Under the pieces are notes generated by a model. The model worked only from the letters and a program-made list of their open reading frames with translations, ran no database searches and had not been told where the DNA came from. Shown piece after piece: positions 41,101 to 56,100 of a stretch of 64,000 nt of DNA; the stretch's first letter is position 1; every line of letters begins with the position of its first letter. Source of the stretch: Casuarius casuarius (taxonomy: Eukaryota > Chordata > Aves > Casuariiformes > Casuariidae); NCBI GenBank assembly GCA_003342895.1, contig PTFA01000081.1:665167-729166 (forward strand). The letters are read 5' to 3'. A program made the translations under genes and the position numbers.

Positions 41101-44100
41101 CAGTGGAGACATGGACTGGCATTATTACATATTTATTAAAAAAGCCAAACAATATATTTGTTTAATGATGAACAAAAATAAGACAAATTTCATTTACCTT
41201 TTTGTAAGAGAACTATTAAGACTGGAAGCATACATAACCAGTTCTGCTTAAAAACANAGGTTTCCCGAAGATAAAAAACCAAATTTGCTGACATTCCTCT
41301 TGCCCGACATTGCCGCCTGCACTTAGGGAATGCACAGAACAGTAATACTTACTTGGCTACCAAAATAACCCTTCCACAGCAGCTAAAGGATTTCCGAGTC
41401 AATCAAAAATTTAATTTTCTTCCAAAAAAATNAAAGATTTTTTTTTTACTGGAGCCGCAATTCACTTTATTACATTGACGGATTGTCAGTCATTCTCAGT
41501 GGAACAGCACAAATCTCTTTTACCATTATACTTCAGTTTGTAATACAAGCTTAAGCCTTTGATTATTAATCTAGTCCTATTCTGGGCCTCTAAATTATAT
41601 AAAAGCAAGTTTCCTTTTTCTAAAATTAAAAGCATAGTAATATTTGCCCCACCATATCTTCAAAGCATACTGCAAACAACCTAACAACATCCAAGTGTGT
41701 CTTAAATAACTATTCGAATATACGTGCCAATAAAGAAGTGGAAGCAACGACTATCTAAATGCCGTGCTTCCTTCATACCTCACAGTGGGAAAGAAAAAAA
41801 TAAAACTCACTAAAATATAACAGACTAGCTTGCAAGCACACCTCATAGAAAAAAGTTTCATCTAAAAATTCATGTTAGCGAGTGATCTATTTTCCTCTAA
41901 GATACAGGCAGCAAATTAACACAGCTCTTTGTAAATCAAATTTCATCTTAATAAATGTATGAGTCCAGAACTGGCACTAAAACAATCTAAACAAGAACAG
42001 AGGAAACCAGAGCAGGGTGAAGTGAAGAGACAGTGGGAGTAATAAGATAGAATAAGCAGTCATTGAAGTTAAAAACATCTATGTATTTAGGAAACAGACT
42101 GTGCTTTGACACCTTGCCAAATTAAATCATTCCTACAAGTGACATGAATAAGACAGGCAAATTTCATCATGGCAAAGCATCCCCAGTGTAAAATACTAGA
42201 ATTAACTGACTGTTCTCAATAGAAAAGGAGTCTACAGTAGATTTATGATAGTACCAAAATCACTGAAGAAATATATCTGCAAGGACTGTACAACATTTAT
42301 GAACTTAATTTCCTTAGTCATCTTCTTAATTGCCTTAAAAATCGTTACTGGAACATCTCAAATTAAAAGGCATTCTTCCCAGTGCAACCATTCATTTCAC
42401 CAAGCAGAAGAGGAGCACAACCATCATCTTTACCACTACCAAAATCCTAGCAGAGTCCATATGCAGACTGCCATCTTCCCATTCTCTACGCTGTATACTT
42501 CTCGATCTTTCCCATCTCACTTCCCTGCCTCCACTGGAAAAAAGTCTTTAGGAGTCCAGAAATAAAAGGTCACTAGCACCAATTTGTATCATAGGTCCAA
42601 CATCCTAAAGATCTGCTCTGCTCCTGTCTGCCAGAAATGAACAGGGGAGAGGTTTCAATCTTCTGACGCTAGGACACACAGCTCTCTCACGTGCCCAGAA
42701 GGCACGACAGAGACCTTTCACAGCCTTGCTGCTATTAAACACACTCATCTGAGCAAACAAAGAGCAGAAGCGTTAAACAATGCACTACTAGAGTCATTTT
42801 ACAGACGTACTCACCATTGGTACTAGCAAAGCAGACTGTATTACATTCACGATTTTTCTTATGCATTGAATTGATCAACATCAAGAAATAACTGAATCTA
42901 AGACAACTAAAACTATTCCTCCTTTACCTACCTCTGCAGGTCTACTATTTCATTGTTTAACGTATCAAGTTCTTTAATTGCAGAAAAGTCTGCACCGGAA
43001 CTCAGTCCTTGAGTGCTCTGAAAAATACAAATATAAATAATATTAGTTTATAGTTTATGCTGTCTGACAACTATCTTCACTTTACAAGAGAACAGCTTGT
43101 GCCATCACAAAAAGTAACAACTGCTTGTAACATTGAATTTAGACTCTTGAACCTTTAAAAGCAGTCCAGATGCTAGATTAACAAAACATATCACACATCC
43201 AATGCATCCAGTAACCCAAACTGAGTTTACGTCTCTTATAAACTCTTGATGACGTCTTCCAAAAAAGCACAAGGCCAACTGATCATACCAAAAATAAAAT
43301 TCAAAAACAAAAAACCCTAGTTTTACAGTATCAGATTTGTTTTAGTTATTGTTTAGCTGGCTTCCTAGCATTCATTTAAAGGTGGCAAAAAAGCTCTTCA
43401 CCTTGGTCATCCTCATGTTGCAGAGGACTGACATGTGATTTGTGATGCTTTTGAGTCATATCAAGCTAGTCAACAAGAACCACCAGAGTACTAACCAAAA
43501 CTTTGATGATACAGACTAAGTCATAAATAAGTTTGACCCATGAGTTCCCATTTCCTTACTTTATAACAAGAACACATTAATATAAATTATTTCAAAGAAA
43601 AATTAAACATAAATGATGCAGAACAAACGCTGAAGACACAAATTAGCAAACACTAATTATTTGAATGTGCCTTATCCCAACATGAACATATTTAGGAAGC
43701 CATACTCACTCTAACTACCTTCTAGAAATAGGTCATTTCCTTCAAGCCTTGAATAAAATTACCCAGGGCAAACACAAAGTTCAGAGGATATGTACATATA
43801 TGTATCATTAATTTTAAAAAAGCATGTGAGTTCTCAAAAGTAACACAAATAAAAAGGAAAATAAAAAAGAATTTTTCAATTCTGAAGTTTCTTTGGAAAT
43901 AAACCAAGATTTTATTTGTTATGTGTTTATTCAAGCTTATGCTTAGAGGAGGAGAAAAAAATAAAGCAAGAGACCTAAAACAGTAAATCTGAACACGATG
44001 TGACAAAGAATATTATTCAGCAAAACTATAGAGTATACATGCATATTTTACTAAAGGGCACAAACTGAGAATCAAAAACATACAGCCATTCTTAAACTGG

Positions 44101-47100
44101 TTAATGTACAGTTTCTCAAATTCGCAAAACAGAAGGTTATATATAAGCTCAGTCTTATCCTAAAAAATTACTCAGGAGTTTAGCCAAGTTGCTTATGGTG
44201 TTCTGACGAGAAAAATCTTTCCCCTTCCTACGAAGGGGACAGAAGGAAAACATGAAAGTACAAATTCTTTCTGGGTTTTCATCTCTCATCCCTCATCCGT
44301 TNAAGAAATTCTGTACATTAAGTCTAGCATAAAACCACACACAAAAAAAAGNGTAATTCAATCTCATTTTCAAGTTTTCAGGAAAACTGGAACACGGGAA
44401 ATAGAACAGTAAACATTTTTAGTTTCAATATACAAGGCAATAAGTTAAAGACAGAAGTTAGAACTATTCACTGACATTTAACAAATTGCAACACATACGC
44501 AAACAATGCTTTAGAGTTTAACTCAAAATAGGAGCAAGACTCAATCAAGACAGAATGAAGGAGGAAGCCAGGTTTTCACTCAGATGTGAAAATCCCCTTA
44601 GAACTTACATGCAAGCTCCTTTTAAGTCTTAAGACTGGTAACGCAAGTGCAAATTTGGCAACTACAAACAGGACTGATCTGGTAAAGAAACAGCAACAAA
44701 TACTAGAATGCTGCTGTCTCCTATTTAGGAGATTTGCATTCAAGTTTCAAAATTGAAATAAAAGTTACACTAGTATATAATGAAATTCTGTAAGGAAACC
44801 AAGTATTAGATAATAGCAATATACATGGATATACATTCTGAACATCTACCAAGGAAGATTGCCAGATAACTTTCCCTACCTAAAAACATAATCCATTACA
44901 TTTATACTTACTGATGTTTCTGCTATTATGTTCACATCTGTCAAGTCAGAAGAGGAAGCCTAATAGTTTTTACTCTTTAAGCCACACCACTTAAAAGGAA
45001 TCGTATCTCTCTACTGCTCTTATTCTTTGATTCAATCCTTGAGCAATAATCTTGGGCAAGGAAGTTCTTTCACACCAACAAACAAGACAGTATCTCTTTT
45101 GAAAAGCTCAAAATAAGCTGTATCTTCAGCTCAATCTAGTAAAATGAATTCATGGTAAGGATTTACAGAGCTAACTAAAAGACATCTCTTACCTTCTTTC
45201 AAAATATTCTTACTCTTATCTTGTATGTTAGTAATGCAAAATCACTGCAAAATTCAACTGATGTCTTTAAGAGTTCTATGAAAACAATATACACACAGAA
45301 TAGCAGTAAACGATGCTGATCTCATCTAATGTGCTTTGATCACTACATTTTCTGCAATATAAATCAGTAAAAACAAGGATATTAGTCCTAGTTATAACTG
45401 TCAACTGTCACTTTGGGTGACTACTCTGCTACCATTTCCCCAGCAGTTTCAACACGATAAGATAAAATGTTTTCTAAGTTTAAGCAGCACATATTATCAA
45501 CANACCAGCCACAGAGATTCACCCCACAAAACATTTTCTACACAGGAGTAAACTAAATATACACTGTGTCAGTCAGGATTGTTCCAGATGAACAGCACTA
45601 GAAATCAGCAATACTTTGAGATAGCAACACATCGTGACACTTCAGTGAAGTGCTGTGCTATTTCAATGATTATTTAAGCGTCTTAGAAGGATGCTCATTA
45701 TTAAACCAACAGACAGTAAATATTAGAAAAGCAAAGATTCTCTAACCTTGAGAAAGCAGAGTTAACAAACTGACAGAATAATAAAGATGAAAAGCAGAGT
45801 GGTGCAGAATGGAAAAAACAGTCCAAACTAGAAAAGAGACATAGAAAGGAAAGCAAACATACAAAAAAAGATTAGTAGAGTTGCAAATAAAGCAATTACT
45901 TTTTAAAAACAGAATGTAAAAAGAAATTAGATACCAGTTACAGAAACTCAAAAGTAGTGCCAGATTTTGAGTTTCTCTTTTTTTCAGGTGAAAATTTTTC
46001 ATTCTGTTTAAGAAAGTTGTAGAATTAGGTCAATGTTTTGCACAACCAAGAAAAGGTAATCCACATCAGACTTTACGATGTGTAAGGCAAGTAAGAATTT
46101 GCTGTGACCTCTATTATTTTGATAACTACAACTTTGACAGCTGAGATNTATCTTAATCCAGCAGTAGACTATATGACAATCAACAGGCTATGAAGACATT
46201 TAAACTGTCTTTGAGCTATAAAAATAGTTGGATCATTTACTTTTGAAACTTTAAATATAAATATATGATTCCAACTTTAAGTAGTTCATATTATTTTGAG
46301 ACTTCTTCAAAAAGAAATGTAAAAAGGGTAACCGTAAAGACGTTAGGAGAAAAACATTAAACTTGTGCATGTTATTTCAGATGCAAACTAAAATTTCCTT
46401 AGACAGGCAGGAAGAGGATTATTCTTTCAAAATAGAAAATCATGCTTTCTCAACATAAGATCTCTCCGCTTGGTTGGCAGGTGCAATAAATGGCAACTTC
46501 ATTTTGGAACATGAATGGAGCGGTGTTTTGTCCCTTCTTCATAATTAAGACTTGTTTTCCTTGTGATAGTATGTAAGATTAAAGGTATGCCAGTACTTGA
46601 TCTGTTTCTTATGTAGCCTTTGAAATTAACCTTTTCTTATGTTTGAGAGTTGTATCAAAATGCCAAACCCATCCTTACCTTCTGTAAACTGACACCCCTG
46701 TCGGAAGGTGGAATCATCTCTGGAGTCAGAGCCTGAGGTGGGTCGATGCCCTTTGTTAACTTCTGATTAATTAAATAGAAAGCCAAGGCAAATTGTTCCT
46801 TTGAAAGCTTTCCGCAGTCTTTTGTGTCACAGAGAGCCCTGTACAGACATGAAACAAATCAAACCCTAATTTCTGCAAGTACAACCCTGCTTGCTGTACT
46901 CACTGTCATTCAAAACTGAAAATTGCTAGTGTATATCACCTCACTTAAAAAAAAAAAATGTGGTGGAGGAGTTGGGCTTGGTAATAAATAGGAAACAGTA
47001 CTTAAACATACACAACCATCTTCTCTTTGCATGCTAAGGTGTACAGTTCCGTTACAGTGGGTTCTGGATCTGCTGAAAGGCAGAATTAAGCCCGAGTCTC

Positions 47101-50100
47101 ACTAGCAATACCTGAGTATCTCTAACTGAAGTTCTTGCTCTTACAACCTCTTACAGAACCTCTTACAGCCAACACAAACTTTTCTAATTTTCCTAAATTA
47201 GAGATTATATTAAGCATATCTTGAAAAACAGAATTTTTTCCTAAGAAAGGGGCCTACATTAGCTTATCCTGTAGAGGTATAAAAAACAAAGAAACAGCAG
47301 GTATCACTACTGGCAGTAGTGAAAGACACAAACAAGCTACAGAACTACACGGACCTCAAGCCTTGCATGCTACAAGTTTTGTACAGATAATTCTCATCAC
47401 CAGGGTATAGATAGCGTATCAGGGCTCAGATGCAGAACAACACTATAATGCCTTAAAAATAGGAAGGTTTAGCTGAAGTACAGCATTTGTAACTATTTCT
47501 GTTCAGGCTCCTCCTCTGCTCCAGCTGGGAGATGATAACACATAGAATGAACCTTTTTTCCCTCCCCATTTCAGTCCAAAAGTAGAAGCAAATAAGTTAC
47601 CTGTACTCACACAGAGCGCACCTTATTGTATAAACAAAACCTTCATTTTCCAGAAGTACCAACATAGCACTTTTCATAAAGAGTGCCGAGAATGAGCGAG
47701 AACCATCCCATTGTCTGAACAGCTGTCACTGAAAAAATCCCTACCAGATATGGGCAAGCAGAGCAGAAGGCAGTCCTGTCTTCAAGAATAGTTCTCTGGC
47801 TTCCACACCTGACACAAAGCCATCCATGTCTTTGTCAGTTTTCACAAAGATCTCATCATACTTCATTTTGTCTGCAGGTGATACAACCCACTGTGGGGGA
47901 TGGAAAGGAAAGAAAAAAACCACAATATTAAGATAAAGGCAGGTCTGTTTTCACATTAGTTATTTTCAGGAGTTACATAATTCAAAGACTACAACACATT
48001 TAAAAAGTGATATAGGTGCCTAGCTCATGAATCAGTTGTCCTCCAAAAGGGAGATGCACAGAGATCTGCAAGCAACTCCAAAAACAGAAGCAAAATATTT
48101 ACCTCAGTAAAGCACTCAGGCTGTTGGGTATTGCTTTGCCTCCTTGTCTACACATCAAGCATTCCCTGGAGCCCAGACCTTCTCCCAACATGTGGTTGTG
48201 CTCTCATCACTGTACTGAGTCACACTCCTCCTGCTTACTGTCCAACCCCTTCAACTTTATTCCTCTTTATATGTCTGAAGAGCTTTAACCGGAGGAACTG
48301 AAGAACCGGTCAAGCCCAGACAGATTATAGTTGGGACATTCTTAATCATAGGTTTGAATGCTCCCATCACGGTAAGATTGGAATTTTTGCAACATCTCTT
48401 ACTGCAGCAGTTTTTTTAAACACTAGGCTACTATAAAATAAAGATGTGTTTTTTCAGTGAAAATGGCTTCAACGGCTGTGCACGTACATGTTAATTTTGG
48501 CGTACAAGGACAATTACTGCATGAATCCCAGATGGCGCTGTACAAAAAGCATACCCTGAGATACTTGCCCAGGATGGCGGTACTTTGTGATAATTANGCT
48601 AACAAGACTTGGGCCAGTGAAGTAAACTGACAGATGAAAACCTTGACACCTCCAGACTTAAGAAGTACCCAACTTCTGTTGACTACTCAAATACGGGTAC
48701 GCAAACATCCAAGCAGCATCTTAGGCCTGAAAGTACTGCAATTCTTACCTTAATACCTCTTCTCAAATTTTTCTTTTTTTGGAAAGAAACGGTAAATGTT
48801 CCTAAATTCTGGATTCTAAAATGACCAGGATTAAACAAGGCNTTTTTATTTTTGGATCAAGTTCCCTAATAACCACATTTGCGACAAACTCCAGACCTCA
48901 TATATTTAAGTGGCTAAGCCAGATCTTTTGTCTCCTTTCCTCATTGCTTGCATTCACCTATTCCGTTTTTATTAATGTCTTTTTCAAACTCTGCATGCAT
49001 ACATGTAAGTGCACACACACCTACCACAGATACTAATTTGCTGGAAGAACCTGTCTGTATCAAGTCAGTCTTCAGCCAGAACAATCATATGCTCTCCAGA
49101 TGTGTACCTGAATTACGTTTTTGAACTGTTTTCTTAACATTCTGACCTTTGGGTCGAGTTTGATGCTTGGAAATAATTTATTGTTAAAGTATCTTCAAAA
49201 TCTTTACTAGGTTAAAATTTTTTTTTTTTTTTAATCCAAGTGTTTATATCTGAAGGCATCCAAAAAATGTTAAACAAGATAAGTTCGTATTAGCCTTTTT
49301 CCTAACCTGGTCTTCCCATCAACCTCCTCAATTTTATCAACAAATCAATAGGGCACGGAGGAGGAAGTTAAAAAAAAAAAAAAAAAATCTGTACCAAGAC
49401 TCTTCATGCAGGCAGACTCCAAAGCACAGCATTAAGAACAGAAATCTTTTAACCTCAAACTATGTCGGAATTTACCTGTGTTAATGGTGTTTTGGCAGCT
49501 AAAACGCCTACAGGTGGCAAGGATTGATGAGATTCTTTAGTAGACACCGAAGATGGAATTAATGGCATCGCTCCTGGAACACTAACAGGTTTCCTCTTGG
49601 ATGGTGGCACCAAAGCTGCAGGCAGGGACATTGGCACTGGTTCCTTCTCCAAAGCACAGTATACCAAGAACATGGCCTGAACATGAAAACAAAGTGTGTG
49701 GGTGTACATACATACAGAGAGAAAATAAAAATATGTATAAAAAAAATTAGTTAGCATTACTTTGTAGCATCTTTTCATTAAGTTTCCCCTTTATAAGCCA
49801 TCTCAATTGAATTCTATCTTACTGATTTCTGACTTAACGCTTTTCACTACCACTTACCCTTTTAGGTTGAACGCTTAGCAAATGAAGTTAAGTACCTTTA
49901 TAACTTTAAACTAATTCTCCTAACCATAACCAAGCTTGTAACCACCACTTGTGAGATGTTAGGAGAGAACACTTCAATATTTACATATTCACACTTCTTC
50001 CAGAAGACACTACACTTAGTGACTATTCTTTTGCTGTCATTTTATATTTTGAGAATTTTGAGACTCTTGTTTGAGACACAGAACTGCACTTAAAGAAACT

Positions 50101-53100
50101 CAATTTTATAACATTTTACAGACTGCCAGTTTAATTTACCTGCAACATTTGGCTACAGCATCATATCAATTCCCTTATCTCAAAGCTAAAAACTCTTGAG
50201 CATAAGTAGTAACAACTGGATAGCTAAGAACTCTACAGTTTGGTTACAAGACACAGGAAATAAAGTTTAATAACAGTTAACCTTAAAGGACTTAAAGGAA
50301 CTGGTTTCAGAAGAACCTGAAGCATGTAAGTGCCTGAAGATGACCAGAACAATCCTGACAAAAGTAACATTTACAACTGTTACCCTTTCTCAAAAATATA
50401 TATAGGACAGCAGAAATAGAAAGAAATCTGTCTCTCACTAACATATTTGCATTAATAAAAAACAAAGCAAGGTTTTAAGGTTGTCCATAATGTCAATTCT
50501 TGGCAATTAAACAGGTATTTTTAATTTTTTTTTTTAATCTTGACTCTGAAAGGATGAGCAATAGGTTAGTTTGTATAAAACTGAATTAAAGGCCAGCTTT
50601 CAACACACAATTAAATTCCATCTGAGGACAGAATGGTCACGTTACTTTTTCAAGATGCTTTCACTGCAGAATGCATTTAAGGTATTGTGTTAGCCTAAAG
50701 TTAGACATTTCTCTAAAATGAAACCATCTCTCCCAGATGGACTGCATAACTGCTTGCTCTCTGCTTCACTTCATATAAAAAACAACTGAAGTTTTTGAGA
50801 AAAAGTTAATGTGTGGTTATTATCACATTCAAAGCTTATAGAGCCTTCAAAAGCAACAGTCTTCTAGTCTTTCCTCACTCTCTCTCTTGGGGCAAAAACA
50901 ACCTTATTTAGTGCTTCCTACATTATTTCATCAGGTCTGTCATTAACAGTGTTCAAATTCCGACTTGCTGTGAACTTCTGAAGAATTTATACATACGTAA
51001 AACCCTCAAAGATATCTTGAAGCATCAAGTTCACAAACATTAAAGGCTGAGCTAAGACTTGTTATTCAGTGAAAACACTTGGTCTCATGTGGCACAGCTA
51101 ATCACAGGTCTAAATTTTTAATGGTTCATTTGACCCACAAAGAAAGTTATTGCTGTGTAATGTGAGACAATAACTGAATAAACTGACAGGAACATTAACT
51201 AGTAATCAAACTTGATTCAGGTCTCTGAATAAAGGCAATTAATGAAACCACACAAGCTGTCAAAAAAATAACACACAATGCACCTGTTTTAAGCCATTAG
51301 GCTTTCAAAATTCCAAAATGTAGAAGAACAAAGTACTTACAACTGCAAACTCATCGCGATCCAACATTCCATCACGGTCAATATCGCTTAATTCCCACAC
51401 CTAACAATAAAAAAAAACAGACTATAGGAATGTTTGCCTAAACTTAGTCGTTCCCTATCTAAAACCTCATTAAAAACAAAAGTGAGAACAACCTCCCTGC
51501 CTTATATCCCAAGCTATCAATCTAACAGCGTTAGTTTTCAGTCAGCAACATACATTCATATAAATTGTGCAAAAGAGAGGAGCGAGCGAGGAGCGAGCAA
51601 GCAAGCAGTGAGCATTAATGGCACCCTGTCTTAAACCAAGTCTTAAAGTGCACCCAAAACAGATGCATTATAGTGAGAGGTGATTATCAAAATATCAAAG
51701 AATATTTTTACAGTTGAACAATTGCATGAAAGTGTGCTGCCACTCAATATTTAGTAGTTAGGTTTATTATTACAGATCTTAAATTTGAATAGATACCGAG
51801 TTTAGTGCAGTTTTGATTTTGTGAATTAACAATTCAGTAAAAAGACATTCTTACTCGTCCTAAGATATCCACTGGCAGTTTTGAGTTAAGGAGCACAGGT
51901 TTCACCTTATCACCTGACAACAGTCCATTCACAGGATTTAGGCTATCAAAAATAGCATCATACTTGGCCTTGTCTTCCAGCTGCAAGAGCAGAAGAAACA
52001 AATACTACTCATGGAAATGCCTAGTCACACTCACAACCTAAAAAGCAGTATTTATTTCAAGAGTATTAACTTAAAAAAATTCTTACAGTGGGAGAAACAC
52101 ACCTTGCAGTCCTTGATACAGAGAATTTCTTATTTTTAAGTATTTTAAGTCAGAGACTCATCCAAATTCCAATGAGATTTAGTCTTCAATTATTTTAATA
52201 GGCTTCAGATGATTATTCCCAATAAAACAAGTTCTTCACAGTGAAGAGATTTCACAAGCGACAAGTATTTTGAATCAGATTAGAAGATCTACTAGCCAAA
52301 TTACAGATTTGACATTAATAGTAATTCATCATGAAAGATAGTCATTAACTTTACGTACAGAAATTCTTGACGAACCTATAGCTACCAATATCACTATACT
52401 TTCTTCAGAAGATTCGTGTTTTATTTCAAACCACATAACTCTAGCTAATAGCCTCATCTTTACATATCAGTTTACCTTAACAGCCCATGGTACATCAGCT
52501 GATGCTGCTCCACTAAGTAGCAAAGGACTACTAGTATCAGTCTAGTAAAAAACAGAACACACAAAAAAAGACACATGAGAAGGGAAATGGTTCTGACCTT
52601 GTAAAACCACTCCCCTGTTTGAGGCGGCACTACTTCTCAAAGCTAGAACTGTATTTTCACCACTTGTGCCCTAATTAAGGATACCAAAATTTAGAATAAG
52701 AAATTTAAAATGTTTATTCCATCAGAGATAGAATGTGTAGTGTTTATATTAGTGTCAAATTGTGTAAAATTAGCACTTTAATCCCTACTAGAACATACAG
52801 TACCTTACTCATATTCCATGTGGCCCTTTTTTCCCCTCCCCTACATCACCACTTTGAGAAATATTTGATGTTTATTTAAAACAACTCTTCCAAATGTTCA
52901 CTTAAAAGCAGTTGTTACTAATGAAGTGATATTTCCCATTAAAAAAAGAAATCTTACAAATCTTGGTGGAGGAACAGGCAAGTTAAGACTGCTCAAGGAA
53001 ACATCCAATCCATTCTGTGCACACGCTACAAGTCGTAAAGCCACAAAAAATTCCTACAGGAAAAAAGAAATTTTAAAGGATTATTATATGAAAAAATACT

Positions 53101-56100
53101 CAAATTTCAAAAGAATCAGCTTCTCTAGCATGGCTACATACATAAAAGGTTGCAAATGGTGTCAAAAGGGGTCACAAAGTGAGAGAAAGCAGCAGTCAGA
53201 AACTGCTCAATTCCTCCAGTGAGGCAAAGTTTGTAATTATTATCTCCAAGTGCTCGGTAGCTTCCTGGCTAGTGTAATTAGCTCTAATTTTTCAGCACTC
53301 CATTCTTTCAGGGCAGAGCAGTGAACATTTAAAGTAGCAATTACGTATGTTTATCTTGGAGGAACTGAGCTGTTCCCAAAGGCAGTGGATGATGAAATGA
53401 GAGGGAAGAAAGGTACAGCATAGAAGGCATCAGCCAAAAGAGAAGGTTTTTTAAAAAAATTGTTTATTAGATGCTACAGCTCCTCCTCTTTCTACCTTGG
53501 AATGAAACAGCTCTCTGTGGGCCACTATTTAAGTAATCATGCTTCAAACCATCAAACAGCAAAAATCGCATTACAGCTTTTCAGCAGATCACACAACACT
53601 AATACGCAAGTCTGACTGACATACGGCTCATACCTACAACTAAGGAAGAGTAACTCAAAACAAAACACACTGATGTGAAATCCACCAAAATTAGATAAAT
53701 AGGAATTTTTAAGAGAAAATAGTTTTATATTTCTACAATAAGTTTCCTCCAAGATAACAGAAAGTTACCTTCATAGTAATACAGTATACAGGACATTAGT
53801 CTTTAAATTAATTCTCAGGATATTATATTGCACAGCTACATAGAGGCTCATTTTAATGACTTGAAGTAAAACAAAACAGGTAGCTGAAGGCCATGTAATT
53901 TACTGTCTTTTACAATGAAATGGGAAATACATGTTCTAATAAAAAGAATTCAGAAGATATCAATTACAAGAATTGCCTTCCTGAACCAGAGTTTTTAACT
54001 TTTATCTTATTTCAAGGTTTGCTAATAGCTGAAGTAATTGACTCTTATTCATCATATAAACAATCTTACCTGTTTGTTCAGGATACCTTTGCCATCAGTA
54101 TCAGCTAAGTCCCAAATCTAAAACATAAAGCAGAAGACACAAAGATGTTCTACAACACTGAGAGGAAGCTGGCAAGGGAAGATTATATATCCTGTAGGAC
54201 CACTTTAATTTACATAGCATACTAACTGAAGCAAGAGATAGGATAATTAAATAAAAGTCCTTAAGTCAGTAAATACCTTTCCAAGTACCAAATCTGTCAA
54301 TCCAGACTTTTTCAAGAAAACAGCTGCATCAGAAGCTAACACTCTTCCAGTGTTAGCAGAATCAACCTGGGGGGAAAACAAAAAACCCGCATCACAAGTT
54401 AGGACTTGAACTGATGCAATTTCTTCATGCATGCTCTCAAAAAGCTACCAGAGAAGAATGCTCAAGTTAATGTAGTAACTTTGGGAATAATCTTGAGGCT
54501 TTTTTTTTTTTTTTTTTAAGACAATCCCCTTTCATTAAAAACATAATTTTACATTAGAAGTCACATTTTTTAACTAGATGCTTCAAACTTATTTACTACT
54601 AATACGACAGGACTTGGAAGTTGATGTCTTAATTTAACACTGCCAAATTTTTTAAGATATAAAGTCTACTATAATATCTAAGCATCTCTCACATCCTGAT
54701 GTTTTACAGCATTCCAACAAAGTTACCACCATTAAGTTATGTAAACAATAAATACCACAAATTATTACCATTACCGCCATCTGTCAATAGACAACTAAGA
54801 CAAAGGGATAATAAGAAATTTGCCAAGACCACCCAGTGTGGGGCAGAAGCAAGGAAGTTAACCCCAGATCTCCCGAGTTCAAAGCTAGCACCTCAACACC
54901 AGCTTCCTCTCACAAATCATGTTAAATGAAGATATAGATCAATTCCACTTAAAAAGTAAGGAAAAACACTAACACACAGGCAAGCAAATCAAATGTCTGC
55001 TGCTGCAACTTTACAGTAAACCTTTGATTATGCCTGGATTTCAAGTTCTTCAGTTTCAAGCACAGACAAAAACCCAAGACTTTCTCAAATTATACAGTAG
55101 AGAGAGGAACTTGTTCACATTAGGTCACCATCTGAACTTCTCTAATTAGTCCTTTGAAATTACAGATTTTCTCTTTGATGCCTACAAAACATTTGACTTG
55201 TAGGGACAGAGAAATCCCAGAGTTTGATTACATTTAATTGTCCAGCTTAGAATGCTCTGAATGCTCAGTTATGCTCTGAAAAAGGCGGCTCTATTTGAAG
55301 ATATCCTTTACCACTCCACTTTAGAGAGTAACCATTTCCCTCTTCTAAAGTGAAGCTCATTTACACACTGAAGAAGTTGGTGACAATTTTGGCAGAATAC
55401 CAAATCACCAGCACACTCTGGATCTGAAGAGAGATCATTAAAAGAGATCCCTATTCAAGTTCCTGAAAGGAAACAGTACCTCAACTATACCTTCAAATGG
55501 AAAGAACAGAGCAGTAAAGCTCATGTCACATACATGAGAACAAGGAAAATAGAGGAAAAGCTGTGCATTCTTTAAGAGTCTAAAGCAAAAAAAGATACAT
55601 AGAAAGGGGTTGTACATTTAGCATTAATTTATACTTAGAACTAGCCCTGTGAGGACTGTGGGAATGTTTTTGACTAATAAATCATGGACAGGTAGTANGG
55701 AAAAAGAGTAGACTAAGAAGGGCACCTTCAGTCAGATTGTCCAAGTTTACTACACCAGAGAGACAGTTGTACAGGCCCTAAAAGATCTAGAGATCAAATT
55801 ACATCTTGCATTTTGTAGATGAAAATTATATAATATTATCTTCAAAAACAAAGACTAAGTCTACAATGGACTGAGATGCCCTGAAACTCTGAAGAATTTG
55901 AGACTTGACTAACATTTTGAAGAACAGAAAAGATGCAAAGGTCACTTACTTTCCCCATTTCCTGGGGAGAAAGAGAGAGAATCAAAATCAAAATTGTACA
56001 AATAAATGAATATGCACAGAAGAGTGAAGTACATGCACAGAAAGAATAACTTGATACTAGCATTAGATCTATATTTTTTCCCTTCCCCTCTCTCCACTTC

